Shown: positions 49,568 through 61,870, numbered from the stretch's first letter. The stretch: 64,000 nucleotides of DNA from Helopsaltes ochotensis (GCA_013400155.1 VXBM01000564.1:211867-275866); one strand, 5' to 3'. The notes: generated by a model not told the origin, from the letters alone. Program-made: numbers and translations.

Positions 49568-52554
49568 CTGGGGGGAAAGAAAAAAATATTTTTTTTTTTT
49601 ATTTCTAACACCAAATTTAGACACCTAGAGAAATATACATAAAACTGTGCTGTGTGTAACTGTTTGAAACGGAGTTTTTACTGGTGTTTGGACACACTGC
49701 AGCTCCGAGGCTTAGAAGGCAGCATGTGAACAGTGTAGCTCCACACAAGTCAATGAAGGATTTACCACAGATCCAAGGGCAGATAAGATTTATCTCAACT
49801 CTTGCTAGAGAAATTGTATATTCTGTGAGAGCCCCCCTTGCTATCAGTCCCCTCAGGGAAACACAAAATTCGTAAGAGGAAGTATCCTTCTTCTCTGCTG
49901 ATTATTCCTAAAATAACAGGACCAAAATAAAAGCGCCGCTTTGGAGGATGATATGTAATCTTCATCCTGCTACCTAGCCGGAGTTACAAAAATAGCAGGA
50001 TTGCAGGAGGTACGGAGGGTCAAAAAAAAGTTACACGCTGATGGTTTTGCAAAGATTTTGTCTGCCTTATCCCAATTTCTTTGCCCTGGTATAAATCAGG
50101 AAATTCTGCACGACAGAAAACAACAGCGTCAAACACTCAGGGTCTAACTAAAACCACAAAGCACGAGGGTTTTGTCATCTTTGAAGGCAGGAACCTGTTG
50201 TGACACAAATGAAATTAATTCACGGATTTTTTTTCTTTTTTTTCGAGTAGTCTATAGATCGTTAGTGCAGTAATTTAATCACCAATTCCCCAAGACATCC
50301 CGGTGAGGCTTTGCAAGCACAAGCCTCAATAACTCCAACACAGAGGGGGGAACAGGGACCTTCTCTACCCACCCTGGCAGCACCACCATTCAGCAGACAA
50401 GTCCTTCCCCAAATTTCAGTCTGAGCCCTCTCCAAGCTGGAGGGTGACCAAGGAACACCCTGTCACGCTGTTCCCTCTGTCACTCCTCACAGGTAGGAAC
50501 ACGACCCTGTGCTAGAAAAGCTGGGGGTGGCACTAATAAGAGAGCAGTCGTAGCCCAAGAGCTGCCTGGCAGCCGGTCATCATCACTTACACCGGGTAGT
50601 GTTAATATCTCGCTCAGGATTTATGGTGCCTTTTGTCTCTGAGCCTTCCTATCAAGCCTCAACACCACACAAGGCAGCCTTGCTAACGAGAGAACATCTT
50701 TCATCCACAGGTCTTCAAGCAGTTTACAAATATCATTAAATTAAGCCCATGCAGAACAAGAAAATACCATAATCATGATCGATTTTACTGCTGAGCTGAG
50801 CACTTGGAAGAAGCCCTGCCTTGATCAAATCCACAACAGTTCCAGTGCGGAACACTGTCCTGTTCTCCATGGAGAGGGGGACAGACAGCCAGGGCTCCCA
50901 AAGGCACCACAGCTCCCAAGGGAACCCCTGGACATCATCTCAGGGTAAAGAGGACCTTTGTCCAACAAGGACACTTCAGGAGGAGGAACAGAGCAGATCT
51001 GAACACAGTCCAAACAGCCCTCAGGAATTCAGGCAGCCCATGTAAAAAGGAGGTTAGGAGAAGACAGCCCTCAGCTGTAAGCTCTGGTTGTCCTGTATCA
51101 CCATGGGGGAAAAAAGCAAAGAAACCATTTGTACTGGAACATCTAACCTTGGCAGAAGTTACTTTCCTGAACCAGAATATCTGTTTCTCCCAGGCTTTAG
51201 AGCAACCACCTCCATCATCCTAAACCACACTGCCAGGGGACGTCCCTCCACGTTCCTCCTCCTCCTCTAATGCACAGTCCATGCTCAACACTGCTCCGTA
51301 TTTCCCATTCCTCAGGCCTGCCCTGGGTGCCAACACCCCAAAGCAGAGCAGGAGATGATCACAGTCCAGTTTACCTTCAAGATTACCTTAACTTCCTCAA
51401 GGAAGCAGCCTTCCCCCACATTCCCAATGTCATCCCCATCACTTAGCAATCCTTCCCTTGTGTCCCACCTACCCCTTCCCTCCAGAATTACCTCCCCATC
51501 TAACGTATTTAGCTGAAGTTCAGAGCCATTGTTCCCAAGCCATTCTTAGCACAAAGTCTGCCATTTGTTTCCCATCCAAAGAAGATCTCTGTGTGCCCAA
51601 AATCTTGTCTGTTTTTCTTCCTTTCCATTACGTCAGTTGGTCTAATAAAACCCTTGCCTTACTTAGCAACCATGCCTCACTTAGCAGGCTTTTTAAAATG
51701 ACTCTCCCTCCAGTGAATAGAACATGGTGTTCTGATAATTCATGCATAGCTCCTTTTATTAGAATTGCCTAAAACTTCCCAGATAAAGGTACATTCACAT
51801 GCATCGCTTTTCCATAAATAAAAGAGAGGAGCTGACAATTGTTGTAATGACACACTGAGCCCATCCCACAAGTTCCTCCTCATGTGATACTGCCATGTTT
51901 CCAGGAATAGTAGTATTGACTTCTAGGATGTAGTTAATGGGAACAAATGACGCTCCCAGAGCGAAACAAGCCAGCAGCAGAGTCACACCTTGATGAAGAT
52001 TTTTTCAAAGTAAACCATTCCTCCTTGCTGCCCATGGGATAATTTAAAGGCAGATATCAAAACTGCTGAAACACTATAATTAAAGGCAGCAATTGCATAA
52101 CATGTAACCCTGTGCTGGCAGAGCTGGGAACCAAACGTGCCCTCTCCAACAACTCAGCACCTTCACGGCTCCCCACACACACAGTCAACCAGGCAGTTTT
52201 TAAACCACCTGACTCACTTGACACCTCACCTCTGAACTTCAGAGCAGCTTCTGAACAAGGCTACAGCCACTGAAGGTAAAATTTAGCCCTGTGGGACTCT
52301 GCTAATGAGAGTCCATCCAGGGCTAAGCTGAAGCCCCAAGTGGACGCGGCGGTGTATCAGAGAACAGCTCCTATTTTAGAGCCCTGCCCTTGGCATTCAG
52401 AAGGTTTTTTTTAACGGGAGTTTAAGTGTTAAAACAAGCAAAAGGCTCAAAGGCATATTATGGGCCACGATTTGATTGATACACCAGTCCCTTAAAACCT
52501 TTCTGCACTGGTGCTCTGTGCTAGCCAAGGCTAACACCAAGGCTATTATTAGCT

Positions 52555-52830
52555 TGTCAGTCTGACTCAGGCAAGGCAGAAAGCTCTCTTAATATTTGCA
52601 TTAGGAGACTGCCCTTTAAACAAAGACACCCTACACACTTCCAGCTCAAGACTTGAGATTCTAATGAACAGATAATTAGACCAACACGGAGCAAGAGCAG
52701 CCCGGGCTAATCACATGGCTGCGGTGCCTGTGAACCACGGCACAACGGGAAAAGTTCACAGAAAATTAAAAGCGTCTCCAGGCGGGATGTAATTCATTCC
52801 TGTGTTTGGAATTTTAAAAAGAAAATGGAT
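52555..52830. promoter_or_regulatory. Candidate conserved non-coding block in intron 1
   Basis: Balanced-composition, repeat-free DNA with recognisable factor-site cores: an AP-1 core TGACTCA (52563-52569), an octamer ATTTGCAT (52594-52601), homeobox-type attaga/ctaatc and retained CpGs. It stops just before the CR1 copy at 52839. The texture resembles developmental enhancers, but conservation cannot be seen from one sequence. Confidence 0.3.
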
Positions 52831-52838
52831 AGATCTCC

Positions 52839-52968
52839 CACAGAATCACCGAGTGGTCTGAGTTGGAAAGGACCTTAAAGACCACCCAGTTCAGTCCCTG
52901 GGCAGGGACACCTTCCACTGTCCCAGGTTGCTCCAAGCCCTGTCCAACCCGGCCTTGGACACTTCCAT
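52839..52968 (-). mobile_element. CR1 LINE 3' fragment, antisense
   Basis: On the plus strand it begins cacagaatcaccgagtgg, then gagttggaaaggaccttaaa, ccctgggcagggacaccttc, and caggttgctccaagccctgt, ending ggccttggacacttcca. This is the reverse complement of the CR1 3' end. It lies in intron 1 in the same transcriptional sense as the gene. Confidence 0.88.
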
Positions 52969-54029
52969 TTGTAAATCATCCATCATATCTCTCTGAGAGA
53001 GACATTTTCTTTTTCTGCCCAACACCTGGAATGCTGAAGTAAACCCCTCATTCCACCCGTCTGCTTTTTCCCAGCCCCATACAAGAAGCTAAAAAGGTAG
53101 GCAGACTTCCCAGTAGCAAGAGAGCAAACACACATCAAGATACCCCTAAAGACTTCTTTCAACAGCACAAACTTTAAATCAAAACATTAAAGGGATACGA
53201 ATTTGGCTGTCTGATTTCAGGTCTTTCCACAGAGACTCCGTGAATGACGCCACCTTCTACACTAAGTCAGACAGCTGCTAACATCTCCCTAAAAATGAGA
53301 TGTTGCAGCCTGCATTGCCTCAGCTGACGAATTTGCAGCCTGAACACTATTGATCTTCTCCTAAATCAGTCAATAGATGAAACCTGTCATGAGGAGCGAC
53401 TTGCTGGAATTCTGTATTTTCAAAACACTAATTGGTTGCTGCTCCTTCCCCCTTATGCTGTTATAAAAAGTTTAGAAAACCAGAGCCTGCTTATTCAGTT
53501 TTAGTTCAGCAAAGATCAAATAAAAGTTTGCTTAAGGGAACCAAGATTACAGTCAGGGCTAAATTCTCCACTGCAGTGACGATGACTGTTTTTGCACTGG
53601 AAATGCACTGATGTTGATCTGAAAATAGTTGTACACTGCTACAAAGGATTTGGTTAGAAACTTTTCAGGTTAACTGTCTGAATCCCCTCACAACTCCAAC
53701 ACCCCACAAAACATCACCATTGTCTTATAAAAAAGACCTCTAGAAAGACAAGGTGGCACCCTGCAGAAACACGTGGCACAGTAGAGAAGAACCAGCATGA
53801 TGTTGTATGCAAAAGAGATGTTGATTTAAAGATTTAATCTATATGATCCCAGTTGGAAAGGAGAAAAAAACGAATTTTATTTGAACACAGAAAAGTCAAA
53901 TCACGAAATAGGCCACAGAAGCAAAAGGTCCAAAGAACGAGTTACATATATTTTCTTGTATACATAAATCTTGTCTCTAGATACATGTTGCTTAATAATT
54001 CACAAAGGCCAGAATGACAGAAGAGGCTT

Positions 54030-54540
54030 TTATTTTTTAAGCTGCCGAGCTCCCCTTTCTATCCTTAATCTATTTTAAGGCTCATTTCCCTGATAAAATT
54101 AATCAGCACTACCAGAGACAATTAGGACATCCTGCTCCCTTGACCACTAATCAATCCCTGCTCCCTCCTGATCCTGTATCAATATTTGTGATGTTCATAG
54201 CCCCTCTGGGACATGGATTGGAAGCACCAGGCTCATTTAGATTAGGTCCCATTATCACTGCTGCTCCCTGGCTCTGTGGATGAAGGTCCACCACGCCAGG
54301 CTCCCCTCATCCCGCAGGTTACTAATGCACTGCTGTGTCTCACTCACATCCTCTCCTTGATTAGATGGAGCAGCTAAACAACATGAGAGTTCCTTCAGCC
54401 TTTGTGCCCCGCATCTAGATGAAGAGCAAATCAATAGGAGATGATTAATTACACACTCAGCCATTAGAACAACAATAAGATTTTTAGTTCTTGCCGCTAC
54501 CAAAGCGCAGCGCCTGTCGTTTACCTTCTACTTAACCATC
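54030..54540. promoter_or_regulatory. Candidate conserved non-coding block in intron 1
   Basis: About 500 bp without repeats, with many TAAT/ATTA cores (attaatcag, actaatcaatc, gattaattac) and GATA-like agataa/agatga motifs, ending in a CpG-bearing gccgctaccaaagcgcagcg segment. This is inference from motif density only. Confidence 0.3.
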
Positions 54541-57018
54541 CTCCTCCCTCCCCCAGGACAGAATAATCTATTTTGGTTGGCAAGAAAAGCAGAAGATAAA
54601 CATGCACATCCAGATCATTTAACCATGATTGGCCAAGCCACTTTTTTTTTTTTTTTTTATTTCAAAATCACGGAGTGATTTGTTTGTTTGTTTCTTTCAG
54701 TGTCACGTAGATTCAACCCCCAGCAACATCCAGCTTTATAGTTTTGTCTACTACATCCAGGAGAGCACCAGCACCGCTGCCAATGACCAGGCTCGCAAAA
54801 GAAGCACAAACATTCAGCTTTACAAACTCCCAGTGTCCCAGGGATCTCTCTCTTAATTAGAAAACCATATGGGGTATCACATAAAGGAGGGTAAGAAATG
54901 GTGAACATGCACTCGTTAAGACAAAGCTGATAAGGGTCCAAAATCTGGACTAAATTGAGGATGTAAAAGTGTGAAATGAGAGAGGCAAGCAGCAGGCCCC
55001 TGTAGGTGTAACTTCACATTATCTGCACCCGTTGCCATTCTCAGGAATCAGGGGCACACCCCTGAGCTCCTCTGGCAGGAAGGCACACAGGGACCCCACG
55101 TTCAAATATTAACATCAAAATCATTCCGAGTGTCACACCACTTCATCAGTCACTCTGGTTTGCAGCAAGTGCCACGCTGTTTGACAATTAAATGAGTTAC
55201 AAGGTGCTGAAATCCTCAGCTCTATTTCGGCGACCGTATCGAGGAATTGTTAACTGCCTTTTTGGTGGTTGCCAGATTTTAACGGTTTCAAAGCAAAACT
55301 TCTTTTTTAAAGCCTACTTTTAAAATAGCATGTAATATATAGCTTCCTGTCAAACTGAAGCAAGCATGATTACATCTAATGTATGCAATATATGTAAGAA
55401 AAACCCCTACATGCCAACATTTTAGGTGTTAAAATATTCCAAGTCTTTTGCATCCCCATAAATCATTAGCTTGATACCAGTGATACCAGTGTCTGTTTTT
55501 TGAGGGGTTTATTTGGTTTGGGGGTTTTGTTTGTTTGCTTTAACACTAAGAAAACTTGGTTAAGCTAAATATTTAATTGATTTTAACCACAGAAAAACTA
55601 ACATGCATGCATTAGTGGATTAGTGTTCAGCAGTGGCAAACTAGAAGGAGGGAAAAAAAAAAATCTCAATTTACATCTTTTGGATTAGAAACTTATGCTG
55701 AGGTTCTAAATAACCCAAGGTTCCTAGTGTTACTCTACAGAGGTGGACAGGCTTGGACTCACAATTATAAGATATAAGCAATATAATGGTGAGAGAAGTT
55801 CATACAGGTATATTTTTCACCATTGATGGTGCACGGGTCAGGCAGGGAGATCACCAGCAATTACAAACAGAAGGCAACCACTGAAGAGACTCCTGAGGGT
55901 TGAGGCGGATAAAAAACTCATTTCCTATAGAGGAATGTTCCAACCCGAGAAGACCAGACCCAAAATACCGAATTGTTTCATAATTTATGGGGATTTCTTC
56001 ATTAGAAAACGGTACAGAGATGTCTATTAAATCTCTTCTCAAGCACATTGTGCTAAATTTTCAATATTGAATTAGGCTGTGTACATAAAAACGTGGCCTG
56101 GGCATGGCATTCTGCTCTAAACAAGATTTGGTGCCAAGTTCTGCTCTGACTGACTACAAAGGGAAGACAGCAAGGCGTTTCTACTAAAGAACACAAAAAG
56201 AAGTGTCAGCACTCTGACTTCAACAACACTCCCCTTTCCACACACCAATATTCACCCACGGGTCAAAGGCACTGGAATGGAGCTCAGTGTACACATTAAA
56301 GCCCACATCACCTCACACCAAAGGCAGAAAGATCAAATTCCCCTCCAGAACAACTAATGATTAGTTTCAAACCAAGGCTAGCCTGGAATCCAAGGCACAA
56401 ACTACGTATGTTCAGTACATCATTTTCAAATGCTTTGATTTCGCAGTAATGAAAGGAAATTTCGCTCTCCTCAGAAATAAATTAAAAGCAATAGATTTGA
56501 GAGGGAACGTAAGCAATAACAGGGCTTGAATTTCAGAGGAAGGAAATCTATTAACTGTGTTCAAAGAGAGGAGGTATTTAATTGGTGAATAACACAAGTC
56601 TGCAATATGGGCTGTTAACCCTCTGGGAGCCAAAGCGTCACTTCCATCAAAGCTCTGCTAAAAAAGTCACCTCAGGACCAGGTCTGCCACCACAGATCAC
56701 CCCAGCCCTCCTCACCACGGGGTTCCTTCAGATTTATTAAAAATATTCCACAGTCTGTCAAACCTAGATCACGGCATGACTAGAACTAGGAAAAATAGGC
56801 AACGCTGGATATAAACAATGCAGAAGAAAAGTCAAAGCAAAAAGCAGACAGTTTTCCCAAGAAATACTGCAAAAACACATTTCGAGCACATTAAACTAAT
56901 TGCATAAATAACTGAACTACAGCAACATTCCACAACAATTACACCTAAAGAAACCTGTCAAGTTTCTTCCTCTTGCAGTGTATTTTTGGAGAGAAATGTG
57001 AGACATCAAATCCCATTA

Positions 57019-57046
57019 AAAGTGAAGGGGCGTGTCCCTTCACTTT
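57019..57046. repeat. Perfect 11-bp inverted repeat with 6-nt loop
   Basis: aaagtgaaggg (57019-57029) and cccttcacttt (57036-57046) are exactly complementary around gcgtgt. Located in intron 1. Confidence 0.93.
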
Positions 57047-58259
57047 CCTACATTAACTGTGCAGATTTAAGAAGCATACAGTATGTGTACAGCTCATATG
57101 ATTATGAGCAGGAAACTTCTAAGCCTCTGGTGAGATGTAGAACCATTTTATGATGTCTCTGATACAAACCCAGGAATTTCTAAAACCGGAAAATATTTAC
57201 AGTTCAAGTTCATCTTTGATAAATATAACAACTTCAGGCTACCAGATTTTATTGTCCTGTCTTACAGCTATTTCAGAGTTTCGGAGAAAGTCCTGATCTC
57301 ATTTTTATCCTGAAGAGCAGGAAAACATCATAAATCAGGAAAAGTACAGTACCACCATGACACTCATTCATTACCTTTAAGTCTCCTGACAGTGAATATA
57401 GCGGGGCAGAAAAAGAGGAAAAGAGCACTTTGCCATCTGTTAAAGGACTAAATTCAAAATTAATATTCCTCTAGGAACTGTGGAACAGAAGGCTTTAAGT
57501 GCAAAGTCTTGAGAAACGGGACTGTGTGCTGTGGTGCTGACCGGCGTGAGCTCTATCTGCTGGCAGCATCCTGTAGTGCACAGGCTAGGAAGACAATTTT
57601 TGTTCGGTGTGATGTTCACATTCACAACGACGAGAAACAGCTCAGTCTTCAGCTGCAGATTAAAGGATTGTGGGGGGCAGGCACGGGGAAATGAGGGGAT
57701 GAAACCACCACAAACTTTTAGGTCAAAGCATTTAAACCATTCTTACTAAAAATCACGTTATCCAAGCCTCCAAGGCTGGAGTAGCTGCTGTTCAAGGAGC
57801 AGTGAGGGTTTACTGCAACCCCATGGATTCTGAGCAGCCAGTATTGGGAAGGAGGGCTTGAGGTTTCAGCTGAAAACAAAAGTTAGGTAAAATTCGGCAG
57901 CCTAAATCAAAATTTGTCAATGACTCTCTCAGTTGCCAACATCACTTCAACCAAGGTTTAAAGAGAAATGCTAACTCTCACTTGGTGTACAAATGTAATA
58001 CAAAATTAAACTGTGGTACACATTCAAATGCACCACTAGCAAACCAGGTCCTTTTTTACACCAGAAAAACCTGCAAATTTTTTTTAACTACAAAACCTCC
58101 AAGGGTAAGATAACCCACCCAAAGAAATCGAAGGAGGTTCCACTACATTATTCAGTTCAGCTCAAAAAAGTGAACGTACTTTAAGCCCTTATTTAATGCT
58201 AGGAAGACAAGCTTTCCTCACACCTGCAAATTGACATCACTGGAGGTGAAAATAAAGTA

Positions 58260-58279
58260 TATTGGCTAAACAGCCAATA
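58260..58279. repeat. 8-bp inverted repeat of CCAAT-type sequence
   Basis: tattggct and agccaata flank a four-base loop. Each arm holds a CCAAT pentamer; short enough to be chance. Confidence 0.8.
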
Positions 58280-58944
58280 CACTGAGACAATTTCTCACCA
58301 AGCAATGATTACACAATCTACTTTTCACATCATTTGGACAGTATTATGACAAAATCCCAGGCTCCAAGTTTAAGTTGTACCTCCATATACTTTATAGAAG
58401 CATTCCTCATTTTGTTTCCGGCATTGCATTCCAAACACTCAAACTGACATACAATTTGTTCCGCTGTAACAATCACAACCCAGAGGCACCTCCTCATATG
58501 GAAATGCTTTGCACAGCAGCACTTAATTCTTGAAATGCGTTCCATCCAAAAAGAAAAAAAAAGAAAAGTGGACTTTGCCTTTTTTAATTACACCTTAAAA
58601 AGAATTTTTACTTATGTTACTTGAAAATAGCCTCCATGGCCACATCTGTTTGCAGTGGTGCAAAACCAGTCCCATGTCATTGCACCCAACAGCTGGTACA
58701 GCTGAAGGGCCAAGTTTCCTCAAGGTTTTGCAAATGCAGATAACATGTGGATGCTGGATTTTCCCTTTGGGGAACGTGATTTTATCACCAGGAGCACAAG
58801 AAAGCCGACAGTGCCCCAAGGAATTGAAGAAGATGGAAAAACTCGGCCAGGAGTCCAGCTCTACATCCAGGTGTTCCCTTGGAACGCGACCAGATTGCTC
58901 ATGGATAAAGTGAAAATATGCAGATACAACATGTGAGCAGTAAG

Positions 58945-58986
58945 GAAAAACCCTAAGCAAACCAATCAAGAAAAACCCTAAGCAAA
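58945..58986. repeat. 17-bp direct duplication, 25-bp period
   Basis: gaaaaaccctaagcaaa occurs at 58945-58961 and again at 58970-58986, separated by eight bases. Probably a local duplication by slippage; the copies are identical. Confidence 0.9.
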
Positions 58987-61451
58987 ACAGCTTTATTGCA
59001 AGACTGAGACTGGATCTTCTAAAAGCAATCCCCTTTAGATGTCATCCTGGACCTGCAAATCCACAGAGCGAGTCGAGGGGCTTAATTCTGACAGGAACAA
59101 GACTTATCTCCTGACTTTTCTCAAAGCAGTCCTCACTCATCTCACCTGGGAACAGGAGAATCCACTCTTGAGCCCCGTCCCAGTCCCAACTCTGAAAGGT
59201 GATACTTATTGCACCAAGGGGGTTCCCAGCACATACCTCATAACCACTCCTGCCTCTGCTCTGTCCTGACCCCGAGCAGGCACCTGTACTGCTCCAACTC
59301 CCAGGGGAATGTTTCTCTAGGCGAGGATTTACCACTGCAACAGCAAATCAAATCCTCTTCTCTCAGTTCCCATTCCTGCACTGTCCCATGATTATCCCCT
59401 GATTTCTGTGAAGCCCAGCGCTGAACATGAACCCAATGCCAGATAACCACACATCACACTTACACCGTCTCACACACCCCCGTTTGGGGCTAGAGAGCTC
59501 ACTACAAAGTGTTAAAAATGTGCTTTTTTATCATGAGACATGGTTAGTTCCTCATCTAAAGGCCCAAATGTGCTCCTCAATGAAAATGGCATATCTGTTC
59601 TCGGGTCATTCCAGAGTTCTCTGAAGCTCTATTAGAGGATCATCAAGGGCTAATCATATGGAAAAGCAGTTGATAGAAATATCTCATCATTCTGTAATCT
59701 GTTCTGCATTAAATCTCCTCAGGGGGCTCCAACATCCACACAGATCCCTCGCATTGCTAAGCTAGGAGCAAACGCTCAAGTTAGCAACAGAACAAAAGCA
59801 ATTCTGAAGAACATCCTCTATAGCCTCAGCCACATAAGATCTCAAGCAAAACAACAGCAAAGAACACACTCAGCATGGTATGTTCCAAGGGGTACATTTG
59901 CTGTTCTGATTTCACTGACTGCAGAGGACCAACGTCAAGCGAACAAACCAGAACTGTTAGAAAAAGGTGACTCATGAGAAGAATCCTCCTGGACGTTTCG
60001 CTGTTTCTTGGTGAAGGCTGGCAGCCTCCCTCCTGAAGGGTGGTGACACCTCGCATTTCTGCTTGCACCAAAGGTTAAGCCCCTAAATGGCAAGGAAGTT
60101 TGGAGTAAAACTCATACCTGCCCCAGCTCAGGAAAAGCAGGAAGAATGGCAATGATTTCAGGAATATGACTCGTGGGAAAAGCACTCAAGGCTCTGGCAC
60201 AGGTCTGGGGGTTTGGGTGCTCCTGATTGCTGCTGCCTGACAGTGCACTGCTGCTCCCAGTGCCTCCAGCCCAGCAGCAACACCCTCACACAGCATCACT
60301 CCCACAAGGGAATGCTTCCTCTCTGTTCTTTCAGTGACACGATTTTTTACAAAGGGAAAAGCAAACAGAAATTGACTGGAGGCAATTCACAGTTAACAGC
60401 ACCTCCAGCTTCAAAAGCGCAGAATCATAGTTATTACTGATGTCAAATGCAAACAGATTAATGTAGGCCAATGCTATTCCTCCTCCTGATGGAGTAATTG
60501 CTCAGAAAGAGAGCACGAAGCATGCCTGAAAGAAACACAGAGCACTTTTAACAAAGGAAAATGTTTTACCACAGAATGAGCTTAACTTCTCTAAGCACTG
60601 TGATGGATACTTCGTGCTCCGGCAAAATGGAGTGATATAAACCACCTTAAAAGCACTTCTGGTAAATACCGTGTAAACATGTATTGCATAGAAAGCCAAG
60701 GAGCAATAGGCTTGGAAATCTCAGTTTTCAGACAGAATAAAGAACTAAACTGAAAGCAAATACAAGACATTAATTATGAAAGAGTGGGATGAAGTTGATG
60801 AAGATAAAACCCAGGAAGGTAAGAGAGGTTAGAAATTAGAGCACGCACAGACATTTGAAAAGACTATTGTCAGGTTGCTTTGAGAGGTGGGATCGGGGGG
60901 GCACAACATTCCCTAAAACACAAGGCGAGAAAGGTACACAAGATAACAGCAAACAGCTGCCAGCAAAACATTCAATTTCAACGCGCAAAATAACTTTACC
61001 CGCAGATTCCGTGCAGGCGGCCAGCTACTCCCTTACAGACCCCGACCAGAAAACTACCTCGGGACACAGCACGTCCCGGTGCACTCACAACAAAAGGCAT
61101 TTGTTGCTGCTGCCGTGCAGAGCCCCTCAGAGAAAGTTCCCCGGCGCCGCACACGTGCGGGCGGCCCCGGGCTCTTTGTGCGCTCCCGGCCGCCCCGGGA
61201 GGATGCTCCGGCTCCCGGCAGGGATCCCCAGCTGGGACCCTCGAGCTTTCTCCTGCTGCTCTCCCCGGGCTCCGCTGCTTGAAGGCGAAGGCAGCAGCCA
61301 GCCCCGAGGGATGCCTTCACCTCCCGCAAGGCAAAGCCAAGCCGAGCCGGGAGCCTCGCAAGCCCCGGCCAGAACTCGGCGGCTGCGGGAGTCACCCAAA
61401 CTTTCCCCGCCGGCCCCGGGGGGACCCCAGAGGGGCAGGAGCATCCCCGCA

Positions 61452-61616
61452 GAGCCACGGGCGGCGTGTCCCGGCCCCGCCGAGCCACGGGCGGCGTGTC
61501 CCGGCCCCGCCGAGCCACGGGCGGCGTGTCCCGGCCCCGCTGTCCCCGCAGAGCCACGGGCGGCGTGTCCCGGCCCCGCTGTCCCCGCAGAGCCACGGGC
61601 GGCGTGTCCCGGCCCC
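61452..61616. repeat. GC-rich minisatellite, five copies, 30/39-bp unit
   Basis: Five copies of a unit starting GAGCCACGGGCGGCGTGTCC begin at 61452, 61482, 61512, 61551 and 61590. The first two steps are 30 bp; the next two are 39 bp because of a nine-base addition (tgtccccgc type). The array sits in the first intron, 17 bp from the exon 1 donor. On the transcribed (minus) sense it is G-rich, with closely spaced GGGG and GGG runs. Long ORFs read across it in several frames simply because the units are multiples of three and stop-poor; I do not regard them as genes. Confidence 0.95.
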
Positions 61617-61634
61617 CTGTCCCCTCATACTCAC

Positions 61635-61702
61635 ATGCCCCGCTGCAGGGCGGCCAGCGCGCAGCCCAGCAGCACGGAGAGCAGCGCCGGCCCGGCTCCC
61701 AT
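61635..61702 (-). CDS. MEGF6/EGFEM1: Exon 1 (coding part) of an EMI/EGF secreted protein of the MEGF6/EGFEM1 family: start codon and signal peptide
   Basis: Read on the minus strand, an ATG at 61702-61700 sits in a strong start context (GCGCC before it, G after it). It opens 22 codons plus two bases: a short start (MGAGP), a hydrophobic stretch (LLSVLLGCALAAL) and QRG. This fits a signal peptide, although no basic residue precedes the hydrophobic core. The exon ends at a consensus donor (GTGAGT, starting at 61634). The leftover AT joins the first G of exon 2 to make Met23, giving GMPNVC, much like the GMP-x-VC junction I recall at the start of the MEGF6 EMI domain. The phase fits exon 2 exactly. 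The exon lies in a CpG island with a TATA-like box about 90 bp upstream. Human MEGF6 has, as I recall, a longer leader, so an alternative first exon remains possible. Orthology (MEGF6 or EGFEM1) is inferred, not proved. Confidence 0.84.
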
Positions 61703-61870
61703 GGCGCTGCCGGGGCACGGAGGAGGCAGCGCCGGCTGAAGCAGCAGCAGCAGCAACACCCACAGCCGGCAGCGGCAGCAGCCCCCAAATCATTTAAAGC
61801 GGCGGCAGAGCCGCGCCACAGGCGGGGCGGGCCCGGCCCGGCCCCATCCCCGCCCCGCCCGGGCCGCGTC
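61703..61870 (-). promoter_or_regulatory. Core promoter and 5' UTR of the EMI/EGF gene
   Basis: Upstream of the ATG on the minus strand there is a TATA-like TTTAAA (61793-61798). It would place a start site near 61765 and a 5' UTR of about 60 nt. GC boxes suited to Sp1 binding lie just beyond it (61824-61831 and 61851-61860). The putative UTR holds a short GCT-type triplet run (complement of gcagcagcagcagca at 61741-61755). The positions of start site and UTR are inferred from spacing alone. Confidence 0.6.

Larger units (their letters stand above)
49568..61634 (-). other. Intron 1 of the EMI/EGF gene (12 kb)
   Basis: Bounded by the exon 1 donor (GTGAGT) and the exon 2 acceptor (ccccccag). 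It holds one CR1 fragment (52839-52968), two blocks that resemble conserved non-coding DNA (52555-52830 and 54030-54540), an 11-bp and an 8-bp hairpin (57019-57046, 58260-58279), a 17-bp direct duplication (58945-58986) and the GC-rich minisatellite at its 5' end. The ORFs within it are short, lack family resemblance and lack paired splice sites that would make them exons. Confidence 0.8.

Noticed and set aside
51171..51230. Minus-strand DGGGC-like stretch resembling part of an EGF repeat
   Set aside because: No further cysteines at EGF spacing, and the position is upstream of exon 2 where the EMI domain must begin.
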